Shown: piece after piece, positions 11,869 through 24,625 of the stretch | Position numbering within the stretch: position 1 is the stretch's first letter | Layout of the letters: the number at the start of each line of letters is the position of its first letter | NCBI GenBank assembly: GCA_035610835.1 | Contig: CM069459.1 | Coordinates: 30,664,366 to 30,728,365 of the forward strand | Direction: 5' to 3' | Length of the DNA stretch: 64,000 nucleotides | Source of the DNA: Ophiura sarsii | Lineage: Eukaryota > Echinodermata > Ophiuroidea > Amphilepidida > Ophiuridae | Translations under genes and position numbers: made by a program | The notes under the pieces: generated by a model | The model's database searches: none | What the model saw: the letters and a program-made list of their open reading frames with translations, nothing else | What the model was told of the DNA's origin: nothing

Positions 11869-14151
11869 ATTGTAGTTTATGTTTGATGTTTCTTGGCAAG
11901 GTTCTTCTCTCTAATTACTTATCAAATCAGTTTATAAGGCCTAAAAAAAAGGTTGGATTCTTCTTTCACCTCAATTTTTTTTTGGGGTTGGTAGCTAGGT
12001 CGATATTTGTTTTCCTTCTTTTTTCTTCTTCTTAGATTTAAAAGAATGACCAAATCATACTGGAATACACGGAGGTTTATAATCTTATAATTTTTGTTAT
12101 TAAAAACACAAAGTCTGGTGGCATAGATAACTATTTCAGAGTGGGGTCACATATGGGTCATTTGACGCATTTAGGTGACGAATTTGTAATTTCTAAAAAA
12201 AAAGATTTAAAAAAAAGTGTTATTATTTTTGTTGTTTAAAACAGGCTTGCCTAACTTGTACCAGACGTAATAGTGTTTGCCATTTCCCTGCATATTTGCT
12301 TTTAATCTCAATTTTGTAACCGTCCGTCATTCAGAAATAAACAAATAAAAATGAAGACAAAATAAAAAAAATGATTACTCTCTCTGCTCCTGATGTTAAC
12401 AAGGGAAAACCAAAATGAATTTGATAGTCAGTTTCTCTGCGATGATCTATTGGCCAGAACAATAATAGAGCTGCCCGTCGGGCCGTCCGTCTCGCAGATT
12501 AAATTTGTTCGGGAATGGAATTGATGTCGCGTGCGTGGGACTGTAGCAGCTAAGAAATGTATTGAAAATAAATAAAACAAAAGCAACTTGTTTGTTTGAA
12601 TGTAGGTCAGTGTGTGGTCTGAGACTTATGTGATTGATACCGATAAAAGGTCATTTTCACGAGAGGAATTGTTCACGTTTGGTTTTAACTTGAACACTTT
12701 TCTTCCATGTTGGTAGGATGTTATTCTTCCGTAAGCAGAATGACTAATTGAACAATCGAACTTCTAAATTGGTAAATATATAGAACAAAACATTACACTT
12801 ATCATAAAGACGAATAAACACCACTTTATCTGTCAACATGCAATTTTTTGCAGTGATCAAAAGTCCCGAAATTATTTGTCTAACATATGTCACCTCGTAT
12901 GTGACCCGTTATTGATATCATGATAATATGTATATGTTATATGGACATTTTGTACTTATGGCAATGGCATATCATGATCCAAACCAAAGTTACAAATAAT
13001 TGAAAATCACTTCGTCTCAAAACATCAAATACAAGTTATGGGCAATTGAAAGTTTTGGTTTTGTTAACAAATCAATGTTGTAAATGAAAATTAAATACCT
13101 TAAAACGTAGTTTTAATTCTTTTATTTTCATGAATTTTAGTCTTTGGTTAGATACAAGATGTATTAAAGATCAGAAATAACTTGTTCTGAATTTGACTTA
13201 TTTTGACCATGTCCTACATTTGTGCTCTCACTGCTCTTATTCTTATATCAAATAAGCTACTGCCGCTTTCCGCCTTATTTACTCATGTTGGGTCACATAT
13301 AATGCACAATGTTACACTTGACGGACACCAACTTTACAAGATAAATTGTTTGCTATCTGTGTTGAAATTCATGGAAAGCATGAACATTAATTTTAACATG
13401 AAAATTCTTTACTTTGAAATAGACATTGGATACCTTGATCCATGATGCAATGATCACCGTAAACATTTTCAATTTACACAACCCAGCCTAGTTAGTTATG
13501 TAATAAAGCCTAAAGGTTATTTTGGTTATCGGACTGAGCGTCTCATTTATTTGAAGATTTTCAAGTTAGGGGGTCGCATGTCGATATTTATATGCAAGCC
13601 CGTGCCCATGGCAAAAGTTTACCTTAATGAGATGGATGATAAAAAGGGGATATAGTTACAATGTGCTTGTGAATCATCTTGTCTTCATAAGAAGATATAT
13701 ATACAACAACAAGTTGGCAATGTAATTTGAAATTGATCTTTTGTTTTCAACACAAGATGATAATAATTACCTGGAATTTTCAGGTGTTGCTTCACCGTTC
13801 ATCGTCAGAATCGGTTCAAAAACTCTCCGTAATCTATGTTGGCCCCCGTCTTCGTTGAGTGATGGTTGGTTGGTTCTGATGTAAATTGCCTTCTTGACCC
13901 CTCTCTCAAACCAACGAGGATCCTTATCCAAGTCCACATGGTGTCCAGGAGATTCGACATGGATGTGATGGGAAGTCTAGAACTTTACCTCTAAGTTGCC
14001 GATGTATTTCTCTGAAAAGCAAAAGTTAACAGCCCTCCCGAGGTGGAACATATTTTTGGGACATGTTGTATGTGTAAATGAATCTGACCAGAATCCATGC
14101 ATAGTTGCCATTATAATTGTGTATAAAACGTTAACAGGAATACATTTTAGA
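11869..14151. other. Non-coding stretch, apparently repeat-poor
   Basis: I found no inverted-repeat element, tandem array or convincing exon. It is the most unique-looking part of the left half. Confidence 0.5.
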
Positions 14152-14418
14152 TTAGGCCAAACAAAGAAGGTTTGTCTCAGAAACATTTGGCAAAAAAGCT
14201 AAGAAAAAAGGCTATTAGGTATGCAATTTTCTTCTCTTTTTTTGTTGCTAATCCAAGCTTGCAGAGACCTTTTAAAAAAGAAAAAGGTGTAAAAAAAATT
14301 CAAAAATCCAAAAAAAAAAGAAGAACAAAAAAAAGTTGTTTAGGCCTCAGCGCCGTAGCTCATTTCACATACCAATGCGGGCTGGCTTCTGAGACAGACA
14401 ATCTTCTTTGTTTGGTTT
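14152..14418. mobile_element. GGCC-ended MITE, right end decayed
   Basis: Left end TTAGGCCAAACAAAGAAGG followed by TTTGTCTCAGAAAC. The right end carries the complement TTCTGAGACAGACAATCTTC but ends TTTGGTTT instead of TTTGGCC. Confidence 0.7.
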
Positions 14419-15904
14419 CAGGGGATGAAAAAAAACCACGAACCTCTTAGGCAATTTTCAAAATATTTCAAAATATTTCAAAAATGGTCAAAAAAATTCA
14501 AAAATATAATATTAACAAATTGGGACAATTTGGAAAAAATAGGTCGGTCGGCCCTGTAAAACGGTGGTGTTTTTTTCTTGGTCGCCTTCAAATTGAAAAT
14601 GGATTACAATTGATTCTCAGATTCTGACAGAAATTGTTACCCTGGAGCTTATGGTGATCACTGAGAGACTTCATCTACAGAGTGATTTGGGTTTTTTGTC
14701 ATACATTTTTAAACGAATTTTGACTTTTTTGTGTGTGAACATTTGTTTAACATTTTTGACATTAAAAAAAATGACAAATGTTTTGAATTATTTTTACATT
14801 TCGGAAATTGTTAAAAATTCACCAACATTTTGAAAAAAGAAATACCTGGTTTACCCTACATGAGCGGTTCCTTCGCCCATAGGACAATTGTTGATTTCTG
14901 TTATCCAAATGATGGCCACTTTTTAGTGCAAAAGCATTTCAAAAAAATTCCTGGGGGCATTCATTCAAAGTCAATTATAAGTGAAATTTCCACAGCTAAT
15001 CTCAACTTTCTGTATGGTGCCCTGCACAAACCTCTGTTTTACCAAATAGCTTAAGGGTGCACAAAATATTCCATGTATATATGTATTACCATTATGAGTA
15101 ATACATTGAAACAAGTTCTGCTGCACAAATATTGCTGTGATTGGTCTTTTTAATTCCAAGCTTGTTGCGTCCTGTCCGTTGGAGTACCATTCTAATCCTC
15201 TGCACTCGTTCTTGTATCGAATAAACTGAAGTGTGAGCCCTGGGCATGTTGACAAAGTCATTTTTTGGTGGTGGAGATCAAAAATGGGATTACATTTAGT
15301 GCTACCTCATATTCATGCTAATCTGGTAAGTCTGCCAATTTTGGATGGGCGAAAGTGGGTGTTCGAGGGATATACCATTTGATTTCCAGGGGTAGAAAAA
15401 TTGTGTAAATTAAATTGGACAAGTAAAATCTTAGATGCTTGAATACTGGGTCATCCATGCCCCTAGAATAGGGTTTTTCGGTTTTTTCTGATAAATAACA
15501 GTATGTATCCCAAATGGGCAACACTGAGGACATTGTTTCTCTTTCCCATTTAGAGTGGGGATTACAAGAAACAAATCCTACCCACCATCCTGGATATCTA
15601 CCCACCCCTGGATAATAATGGTATGTTCCTGGTGTGTCAATGAACCTTGGTGTACAAGTGGTGGAGGTTGAGTGAAGAAGTAGGTTATTGAATCTGAGAT
15701 TCCAGGAAAGAAATCTGGGATAAATAAGGGATTGGTTACTCATAGATGCACCCATCCTTATCAAATGTAATACATTACCCACAATACAATATACAATATC
15801 AGCACTTGAGATAATATTGTTCTTTTGTGCGGAATGTAAAACAACATTAAAAAAAGAATTTGTAACAAGGCATTTTTTAAATGAAAGTTAGTTTACCTGT
15901 TATC
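14419..15904. other. Non-coding stretch with an unrecognised 154-codon minus-strand frame
   Basis: The frame at 15318-15782 (minus) is the longest in the window after GLCE exon 4. It has no domain I recognise, no splice context and a tryptophan/proline-rich, repeat-like composition. I do not call it a gene. Confidence 0.5.
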
Positions 15905-16480
15905 AGCCATCTATGGAAGATAGCAGTATAAATGAACTATCTTCTGAAGGGAAAATCATGCATAGCAAAATGAATGTGCTTTCTACTAAAGATCGCAGTA
16001 TGAATGAACTATCTTCTGAAGATAGCAATATGCTATTTTCTGAGGATAACAATGTGATTGAGCTATGAGCTGAAGATTTCAATGTGAATGTGCTCTCTTC
16101 TGAAGGGAACAGCATGGAATAGCAAAATGAATGTGCTATCTACTAAAGATAGCAGTATGAATGAACTATCTTCTGAAGATAGCAATATGCTATTTTCTGA
16201 GGATAACAATGTGATTGAGCTATGAGCTGAAGATTTCAATGTGAATCTGCTATCTTCTGAAGATAGCTTTATGAATAACTTTTCTTGTGTAGATAACATC
16301 AGCATGAATAACCTATCTGGTGAAAATAACATATTTATGTGCCTTTCTGCTACATAGTGGGTGTTGTTTTGGATGTCAACAGCCAATTTAATTGGTTTTC
16401 AGCTGATTTCGGATAGTATTATAAATGTGCTATCTACTGAAGATAACAGTATGAATGGGCTAGCTTCTAAAGATAGCTAT
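15905..16480. repeat. Minisatellite with palindromic core CTATCTTCTGAAGATAG
   Basis: Units of about 24-31 bp centre on the 17-bp palindrome CTATCTTCTGAAGATAG, with spacers like CAATATG or CAGTATGAATG. A higher-order unit of ~170 bp is duplicated (from about 15960 and 16132). Its minus-strand frames read repeated SSEDSSFIL and are considered repeat shadow. Confidence 0.85.
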
Positions 16481-16569
16481 CTTACAAAGATTTGAAATTG
16501 GTTTGTGATTGTGATCCGGAAGAATGTGTCATGCACAGGAGTTATATGTGTCCTGTATTGAATTTTAAC

Positions 16570-16725
16570 TTAGGCTAAAAAAAAAGAAGTTTGATTGACC
16601 TAACCCGACCGACCCTAAATACATCATCGACCCTGAATATTTTTATTATTTTGAGGGAGGAAAAAAATAAAAAATAAAAATAAAAAAGCTAAATAATATT
16701 TTTTTTGTTTTTTTGTTAGGCCTTA
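16570..16725. mobile_element. GGCC-ended MITE, short form, TTA duplication
   Basis: TTA|GGCTAAAAAAAAAGAAG with the motif CCCGACCGACCCTAAATAC, ending TTTTTGTTAGGCC|TTA. Close to the element at 17567. Confidence 0.7.
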
Positions 16726-16727
16726 CC

Positions 16728-16866
16728 GTGTACACTTAAGTTGGATGAATAACAAATATTATGGAAAATTATTCAAACGATGAAACTTTGATTGTCCGTG
16801 TACACTAAAGTTGGATGAATAACAAATATTATGGCAAATTATTCAAACGATGAAACTTTGATTGTT
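16728..16866. repeat. Tandem duplication, ~70-bp unit x2
   Basis: GTGTACACTTAAGTTGGATG ... GAAACTTTGATTG occurs twice with few differences. Confidence 0.85.
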
Positions 16867-17094
16867 GTAATTGTTCAAAAATGATGATCTACCACCGCGC
16901 TGTGTGGATAAAGAAGCTGCCATCTTGCCAACAAAATTTTGACAGTATTTCTATTCTTTTTTTAGCGGCGATAGTGATAATTTGCGATCTACAGACTTGA
17001 ACGTGTACATGTGACATGAATGGTAGAATAAATGTGCCACATGTAGTAAACTACGGGGAAAAATACATCCCTACTTTGAAAATAGAAATGTGAC

Positions 17095-17200
17095 TACTTA
17101 TCTTCTGAAGATAGAAGTATAAATGTCCTATCTTCTGAAGATAGAAATATAAATATGCTATCTTCTGAAGATAGAAATGTGCTATCTTCTGAAGATAGTA
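17095..17200. repeat. Second block of the CTATCTTCTGAAGATAG minisatellite
   Basis: Four units with the perfect palindrome, separated by AAATATAAATATG-like or shorter spacers. Weaker relatives occur at about 8460-8650. Confidence 0.82.
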
Positions 17201-17566
17201 GCCTGAAAATCTTAGCTTTTAGACATGCACTGTCAGTTACTATGTATCATGCCATGCAGGACAGAGCGGCTATTCAGCATACACTTGTTGACCTGAGGTT
17301 AATTCTTCATTCCACATGAAGAACTCTATAGTTTGATCAGTTAAAAATTGGCAAAGCCAACTTACAACAGCGAATGAATACAGAAGGACGTGGACGCGTG
17401 TGAAGGCAACTAGCGCACTATGTGTCATACGGGTGACACGTGTGTGTGGATAATACCCTGTATGTGTGGCCATGATCACGGCTGTACGCTTGGATTACTT
17501 TTGCGCGAGGAGAGATAAAAATCATTTCTTTCTAATTTGGAACTGATTCAACTATAGTGTGGTTAA

Positions 17567-17858
17567 TAAGGCCTAAAAAATAAAGAAGTTTGATTGGCCT
17601 AACCCGGCCGACCCTAAATACATCGTGGACCCTGAATATTTTTTATTATTTTGAGGGAGGAAAAAAAAAAATGTAAAAAATGTTCAATTTTTATACTTTA
17701 AAAAGTTTCTGACTGTTTGCTTTCATTTTCGGTTATTTTAAGTCCCCAAAGCAGGTGATTTAAAAAATCTAAAAAAAAATTTAAAAAAAATCCTGACCGA
17801 CCTACCCTATTTGTTTTTGTCATGTTAGGCCAATCAAACACCTTTTTTTTAGGTCTAA
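17567..17858. mobile_element. GGCC-ended MITE, TAA duplication
   Basis: TAA|GGCCTAAAAAATAAAGAAG ... GGCCAATCAAACACC and GGTC|TAA at the end. The inner terminal repeat is GTTTGATTGGCCTAAC / GTTAGGCCAATCAAAC. Confidence 0.8.
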
Positions 17859-17924
17859 GCGTAAGGTAAAGTCTATCTCTGCATATGCACTGACATAAAG
17901 GAAATAATTGACACAAAGTTGACG

Positions 17925-18167
17925 TAACACTTTCCACGCGGCTATTAGTTTTACCATTTCAAAACCGATTTTTCAGAAACCTTACCCAAAATGACAAGGT
18001 CTATCTCAAGGATTACTGAACCAATAGGACTGTGTACTTATTTTAATGCATTTCTAATGGTGATTCCAAATATGGTAATGAAATTGAATTATTTTGACAT
18101 TTTTGAAACATGTTGTGAAATTTCAAAATGTTGTCTGCACAGACGCCTGCCTCGTGGAAAGCGTTAA
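17925..18167. mobile_element. CACTTTCC element (piggyBac-like MITE), copy
   Basis: Family consensus is about 245 bp. It begins TTAACACTTTCCACGCGGC, has a conserved interior (TTTCAAGGTCTATCTCAAGG, CAATACTAGGCATGTTTGTA) and ends in the complement GCCGCGTGGAAAGTGTTAA. TTAA at both ends is the piggyBac target-site signature. This copy is diverged at its left end. Confidence 0.8.
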
Positions 18168-18904
18168 ATATGCTTATTTTTAATTTTTACATGACCTAAA
18201 TTCTATCTTTCTGCTACTGAAATTGCAATTATTGTTATATAAGTATTAATCCCTCTGAGATAGGAACAAATCCGTAAATGATAGCAACTCCATATAATTT
18301 GGTCTCAAAATTTTGAAAATGTAACCACATGAAACGAACACGAAACAAAAATGTATCAGTGAAACAAAAGTATGCTTGTATCTAAGAATTCTTCCACTCA
18401 CTGAAACATAATCCGAAACTATATATCTTGTGGCATTTTGGATTACACCACGCACGACCGGTCGTGCATTCGGGACAAATTTAAGACAATTGACATTTAA
18501 AAAAATATGCGTGTGTGTATAACATATAGTCACTAATCCCTGGCAATTTTAGCTATTTATGTGATTTTTTTTATTCAAATGAAAATGTAATGTTGTGCTG
18601 TACTTGGATATATTCTATAATATGGGTAAGGTTTATGAAATTAGTTGTCTCAAAAAATACTGGGTGGGGGGGGGGGGGGGGGGGAGTTTGGCATAGACCA
18701 TAGTCTAATAAATGGACTGATGATGTCGGTTCACTGAAATGTTAATGTCTATTATTTCTTTTTAAAATTAAAAACAATTATTTGACTGTTTCAGTCTCAC
18801 ATCTTGATAATTAACTATCTTTTCATTTATTTGTGTTATCTTTTCATAGCTACATTGTATCATATCTAATGCTGGCTTTTTCTTGGTTTCAGTTCCGTAT
18901 GTAC

Positions 18905-19016
18905 TTAAGGGGGCTGTGCACCTTCGGTATAGCCTCCGTAAAACTGCCGTAACTTCTTCATTTAACTGCCGTAACTTCTTACGGAGGCTATACCTGAAGG
19001 TTAACAGCCCCCTTAA
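18905..19016. mobile_element. 112-bp TTAA-flanked fold-back element
   Basis: Arms of ~38 bp begin TTAAGGGGGCTGTGCACCTT and end in the complement AGGTTAACAGCCCCCTTAA. The loop holds a direct repeat of CTGCCGTAACTTCTT. TTAA is at both ends. Confidence 0.85.
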
Positions 19017-19726
19017 TATTTCAATAACTTATACATTTTTTGCTTGACTCTTTTAAAACCTTGCAGTCTCCAGTCACCGGGAAAGTAAATTTGATGTAAC
19101 CATATTCATATGTTGATCAATGGCATTTCATAGAAACATAGTTATTAAAACTGTATCAGTTAACTAAATATTTTGATTGAAATAATGATAACAATTGTGT
19201 GATATATTTTGATGATATAAGAGCTAGAAAGATTAGTTATGTTTTATGCAATAGAAAACATAATAATTTTTGATTTTTTTTCCAAATATGACGTATCTCA
19301 CTATATCTCAAGTTTGTCATAATTTCTGATATAACTATATATCAACATGTTGTTGAAAGGTTATAAATACACGCATTCTTACAAATATTTAATCTTTTGA
19401 TCGAATAGCCATTTTTGTGATTTTACACAACAAATCTCGATCATTTTGACACTTTTACTTTTACTTGGCCTTATAATCGCTAGAGTTCATCATAATTCAT
19501 ACAACTACATTCATTTGTAACATTTCATAAAAACACACATTTTTAGAAATGTATCCGTAAAACAGTCTTTTGACTGGAAAAAAATATAGCTAAGAAACAA
19601 AAATGGTTGAGCAATTTAATTATGTATGACTTGTTTTGGTTGACCTGAAATGTTGGCATAATCTTATTCATATATTGTGTGAAAAATGCAAATATTGTAA
19701 ATGTATCTGTTTGATCCAAACAGCGA

Positions 19727-19935
19727 TACCATAAAAGTGGTAATTTTCGTGCGATAAAATGTTTGCGTTTTGCCAATTTAAAGCCATTTTGCTTGTTTTT
19801 AAATTTGTGATTTGAAAGTTCATTACAGACTTCTACACAAAATAATTATGTTTGCGTGTTTTTATTTTTGTGGTAGCTGCTTGGAGCTTGGAGCGCGAAA
19901 ATTAATGTTGCGAGAAAATGTTCATGTTTACCGTA
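19727..19935. mobile_element. CTGTAAAAGTGG element inserted in satellite array
   Basis: TACCATAAAAGTGGTAATTT ... GAAAATGTTCATGTTTACCGTA. It splits one monomer of the 19.1-20.8 kb array. Confidence 0.75.
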
Positions 19936-20223
19936 GCTGTTTTGTGATATTTTAAACAACGAAAAACATGACAATTTTCACACATGTAAATTGTTTCCCT
20001 TGGCCATATTCACTAGGGCTTATCATAATTGTTGATGTATAACTATATTCAAACGTTGTTCACATTGCATAAAACACAATTTGTTACAAATGTACCTGTA
20101 AAATCATCTTTTGATCGAATAGCCATTTTTGTGATTTTACAGAACAAAATCTTGATAAATTTGACACATCTGTTCATCCTATGGCATTAATCGCTAGTAG
20201 AGTTCATCTTAATTTTTTATGTA

Positions 20224-20577
20224 TAAGGCCAAAAAAATATATATGTTGTGTTGCCCTCAAGTGCCAAAAATTTAAATTTGGGTCGGTCGGTCAGAAATCT
20301 TTTTCTTTTCTTTTTTTCATCTTTTTTTTTTTAAATTATTTTTTTTGCTGAAAAATATATAGTTTATGTCAAGACAAAATTGGTATATGCCCATATGTCA
20401 ATTTAACTAATGTTTCTAGTGTGATAATAATGTTTCTAGTGTGATAATAATGTTTCTAGTGTGATAATAATGTTTCTAGTGTGACAATAAAAAAATGTGA
20501 CCCTAGTTTTTACGATTTTAGGGTCGGTCGCTGAGGGCAACACAACTATCTTTTTTTGTTGGCCTAACTACAGTGTA
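20224..20577. mobile_element. GGCC-ended MITE inserted in satellite array, TAA duplication
   Basis: TAA|GGCCAAAAAAATATATATG, then GTTGTGTTGCCCTCA; the right end is TGAGGGCAACACAACTA ... TTGGCC|TAA. The interior holds four copies of a 20-bp unit (about 20408-20488) and the motif GGGTCGGTCG at both sides. Confidence 0.88.
20408..20488. repeat. 20-bp tandem repeat x4
   Basis: The unit is ATAATGTTTCTAGTGTGATA. It lies within the MITE at 20224-20577. Confidence 0.9.
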
Positions 20578-21804
20578 TAATACAAATGTTGCTGACATTG
20601 CATAAAAAACACAATTTGTTTTAGGAATGTATCTATAAAACAATCTTTTGATCAGAACAGAGATAGCCATTTGTGTTATTTTATGCAACAAAAAACATCA
20701 CCATTTTGATACATCAGGCCTTTATCACCAAAGTTCATCACTTTTGATCAGTGATGAATGCAGAAATTGTTAGCAAAACAAATGTGATGCGATCTGTGAA
20801 AAACCGTCAGATGTCGCAAAATGTGAACTTAGGGATTAAAGGTAAAATGTAAAATGTAATTTTTTTTAAATTTCTTTTATTTTTAAGATTCTTTTAAAAA
20901 ATGTATTTCCAATACTTTGTCATCATCTTTTATGAAATTTCACTTTCAAAAACTTATTTAAGTCACTTTTCTTATTAACCTTTTAATGTTATTCTATTGA
21001 ACTATGTATCTTTTTTGGCCTGTTTTCATGATTTCTTGTTCTATAGCTTTTTTTGACATCACAATCTTTATTCACTAATAACTTTTTTGTAGTGATCATA
21101 GAAAAATGATCGAAACAGTTATGTAATCAGCACGGTCTCAGCTTTCTTATGATATAAATATCTCAAATATGAAAAATCCCACCACGTGGCGGGTTTTCAC
21201 TGATCGCATCACAAATGTCAAAGGCTGATTTTTGGGAGTAGATACAGAGCGAGTCCAAATATGCAGGTCCCGTTTCAATAAATCCGGTGTCATACTTGGT
21301 AATATTTTCATGACAATATACAATTTCAAAGCAGTAACATATTTACGGAAAGCATGAAATCTGAAGTGTTCCAAGAAATCTATGGTTATAATGTAACCAC
21401 TTTTTAATGTATTTTTGGTAGGTTTTAGGGTGTTTATAACTCATGGATAATATTATTTAGAGCTCAGGGAAACCATATGCATGCTTTTTATTTTTTGTCC
21501 TATGTTGATGTTGGCAGGTACAATATTATTTAATTCAATTTGGAAATATGTTTGTAATTCAATAGCTTGTCATTTCATAGATGACCAAAATGGGTACACA
21601 ATCAATAAAAACATTGACGTGAAAATCAATTATTTTGATGAAAATTTCCCCAAATGAATGTGATATCGAGATGTTTTTTAATTGATTTCAATCAGGCAAC
21701 CCATCAGATGTCAATTCTCATTATATCAGATAACAAAATCCCTCAAATTGACAACAATATTTATCCGGATGTTTTTTCACCTTACCACTTACCAGCTCGA
21801 CGCG

Positions 21805-22052
21805 TTAACACTTTCCATGCTCCTATTAGTTTTACCTTTATACAAAACAGACTTTTCAGAAACCTTTCCCAACTTTCAAGGTCTATCTCAAGGATTACAG
21901 AACCAATACTAGGCATGTTTGTACTTAATGCAATGCATTTCTCATGGTGATTCCAAATATAGTACTGAAATTCAATAATTTTTACAATTTTGAAATATTT
22001 TGTGACATTTTGGAATGTCGCTTGCAGACGCCTGCCGCGTGGAAAGTGTTAA
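21805..22052. mobile_element. CACTTTCC element, copy with TTAA at both ends
   Basis: Complete copy, with terminal inverted repeats TTAACACTTTCCATGC and GCCGCGTGGAAAGTGTTAA and the same interior as the other copies. Confidence 0.88.
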
Positions 22053-22199
22053 AATTCAAACGACTCAACCACTTGGCTGCCGGTCCACGGTCAATCGTAA
22101 TTACGGAGAGTAGGGATACGAGCCCTCGGGACCGGTCACTTCCAGCAGGAGCCTTTGGTCAAGTCAATCAGGCGGTCATTTCTTATTCAAGGCAACGCT

Positions 22200-22440
22200 G
22201 TGGTAAAGATGACCTGATTAGTTCTGTCATATTAAAAAGGTGTCAAAACAGTGGTTATACGTATGGGATAAAGTAGCCCAATTGGGGTGTATTTTGTAGA
22301 GGAAATGCTTCAAAAACTCAATTTTGTTCTTCCAAATTGGGCTACTTTTTGCCACCCCTTGTCCCATCACATTAAAAGAGTGATCAAAAGTGGTTATAAA
22401 CCTTATGTAGCCCAATTGGGTTTGTCTGTTAAGATTTTAA
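22200..22440. repeat. TAGCCCAATTGGG repeats
   Basis: Three direct or inverted TAGCCCAATTGGG words are interspersed with a duplicated GTCATATTAAAAAGGTG / CATCACATTAAAAGAGTG segment. Weaker relatives occur at 22930-23115. Confidence 0.65.
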
Positions 22441-23830
22441 GTGTCTTAGGGACTCATTTTTACATATTGGCCCTGGGTGGGGGGGGGGGGGGGCACTCAT
22501 GTGTGTAATCATCCGTGTGAATCCACTCTCAAAAACTACCCTTAACGCGGATTCTCAAAGAAGGAAAAAAGTGAACCTTAACAAGGATTATAGCTCACGA
22601 ATCATACTCAGTCATAGCAAAGGATTATAGGTCCTTAAAGAGAGCCTAGACTGAAATGAACCTATGAAGTAGCTTATTTGTGTGATTCAGTTTTGTTTTA
22701 AATTTGTATTGTAGACCTATATGTTGGGCTATTTTTAGAATGATGACACGTGACTATCGGCCCAAGCAACCCTTAGCGCGTATTCGGGCTGAAATTGGCA
22801 ATTTTGAAACACTTGTATGGGCCCGCGTTGGGGTAGAAAAAAGCACCATTATTACATGTTTTCGTTCACGCGGATGATTACAACATTATACCTGACTGGC
22901 CCCTCTCCCCCCGGGCATATTGTGCTATCTATTACCATTTATTGTCCCATTGCAACCAACGGTTGACAAAAAACTGGGCTACTTTTTTTTGCTTGTTGTT
23001 TCATTGAAACCAATGGTCAAGAAATATATTGGGTTGACTTTTTCACTTCTCCTATTGCACCAGCCCAATAAGAAGGACATTGAGCATTATTTTATCGTAG
23101 ATTTGGGCTACTTTGGTTTCTAAATACTTGGTAACACTGTAGTGTTAAACATTAATTTGTAACTGGATAAAAAGAGAATGAGAAGATAGCCAAATTACTA
23201 AATGACCCTGAGGATCCAAAATTACTATCAATAAGGCAATGAATTTCCAACATCAAAAAAATATATATTACATAAAATATTTCTAATTAGAGCTTAGCAA
23301 AGTCATTTTAGGTGGGCTGTTATTTGTGACACAATTTACTGCCATTAATTTGCTAAAGTTGTAGAATTCAAGAAGTACATTTTGGGGCTAAGCATTTTAA
23401 ATTTCCTTTCAAATTGTGTGATATGTGAATTGTTACCACACTCATGGTTATGTTAAAGTTAAGTTAGGGGTCTTTTTTCCAAATTAACTAACATTGCTTT
23501 TAAAATGAGCTTTCGCGGATAGCGCGTATCACGGCAGCCATTTTTTAATTTTTTTTAACTAACTTTGTGAAGAGATAAAGAGAACACAAGCGTTCAATGT
23601 GCATTGATCATGTCTAATTACTTTTATTTAAAAAAATAATATTTTTAAAAAGGACATAGCCCTTTTTTGTAAAAAAACCCATAGCTTTTAAGCTAAAAGG
23701 TGCTGAGTATTTAATATTTTGGCCTTAGTGATTTCAACTTTAATAAAATTACCTTCAGGCAAAGAAAAAAATAGACCTGTTCTACAGGCGAATAGACCTT
23801 TTATATGTTGACCTGTGTAACATGAATAAA

Positions 23831-23885
23831 TCGAGGGTTTAGTGCAACAAGGGTCCCTCTGCAATAGCTGCCAGATGTTAACATG

Positions 23886-23925
<40 letters not shown>

Positions 23926-24150
23926 AGGGGTAGTCTATTAAGACCCCTTGATATAAACTAAAATTAACACAGGGCAGCTATAGCAGATAGGATATGTTAT
24001 CACTTGCATCTCAGTTATGTGGAAAGGCAATATCTACAATAGCTGTCACATGTTATATATATAGGGTTAGAAGATAGCTCTTGTGATGGAAGACACAATC
24101 TAACCAATGGCAGCCATTGCAGATAGGACTTTGTTGCACTAAACCCTCGA
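23831..24150. mobile_element. TCGAGGGTTTAGTGCAACAA inverted-repeat element with poly-G core
   Basis: Ends TCGAGGGTTTAGTGCAACAA and TTGTTGCACTAAACCCTCGA are exactly complementary. The core contains the longest G run of the window (about 23886-23924) and several AGCTGCC/AGCTGTC words. Confidence 0.8.
23886..23924. repeat. Poly-G tract, longest G run in the window
   Basis: About 39 consecutive G within an inverted-repeat element. Confidence 0.92.
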
Positions 24151-24625
24151 AATAAAGAATATGATGTCGGTCGGGCAGGGTTTTTGTTCTACCAAAATTA
24201 TAGTGAAAATGTCAGAGAATTACAACAAGTTTTTATTTTTATTTTTATTTTTAAATGTTCAACAAATTTCAAAATGTTCAAAAATAATTTCACAACAATT
24301 TTGTAAAAATTGTGGTTTTGTTGTCGCCTTATCTAATTTTGTATCTAAACTCTTAATGATAAATAGAGGAAACGCAAACATGAAACCAACATATCCTATG
24401 ATTTCCTATTTCCTTTCCATCTATTGTTATAACATTTGTGGTTATTAGAACTAATACAACTTGAACTTTCCAAGGCCATTCTCCATCCTTTTCCACAAAA
24501 TAATCTGAATATATGCATGGTGATCGATCATCAACCTGTTTTGAAACGTGATTGGTGGGGTAGGAGTAATCATCTTGAGATGTCAAAGAAGATTGAAATT
24601 AATAAAAATAGATTACATTTCATTA

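Larger units (their letters stand above)
19095..20760. repeat. Degenerate satellite-like array, ~175-bp monomers, two MITE insertions
   Basis: Recurring words mark the monomers: CATCATAATT, TAAAAACACA, AAATGTATC, CTTTTGATCGAATAGCCATT and TGATTTTACA. Landmark starts at about 19312, 19489, 20027, 20206 and 20730 become roughly 165-180 bp apart once the MITEs at 19727-19935 and 20224-20577 are removed. Monomers are diverged. Confidence 0.7.

Noticed and set aside
15903..16386. Minus-strand frames with repeated SSEDSSFIL
   Set aside because: Translation shadow of the palindromic minisatellite.
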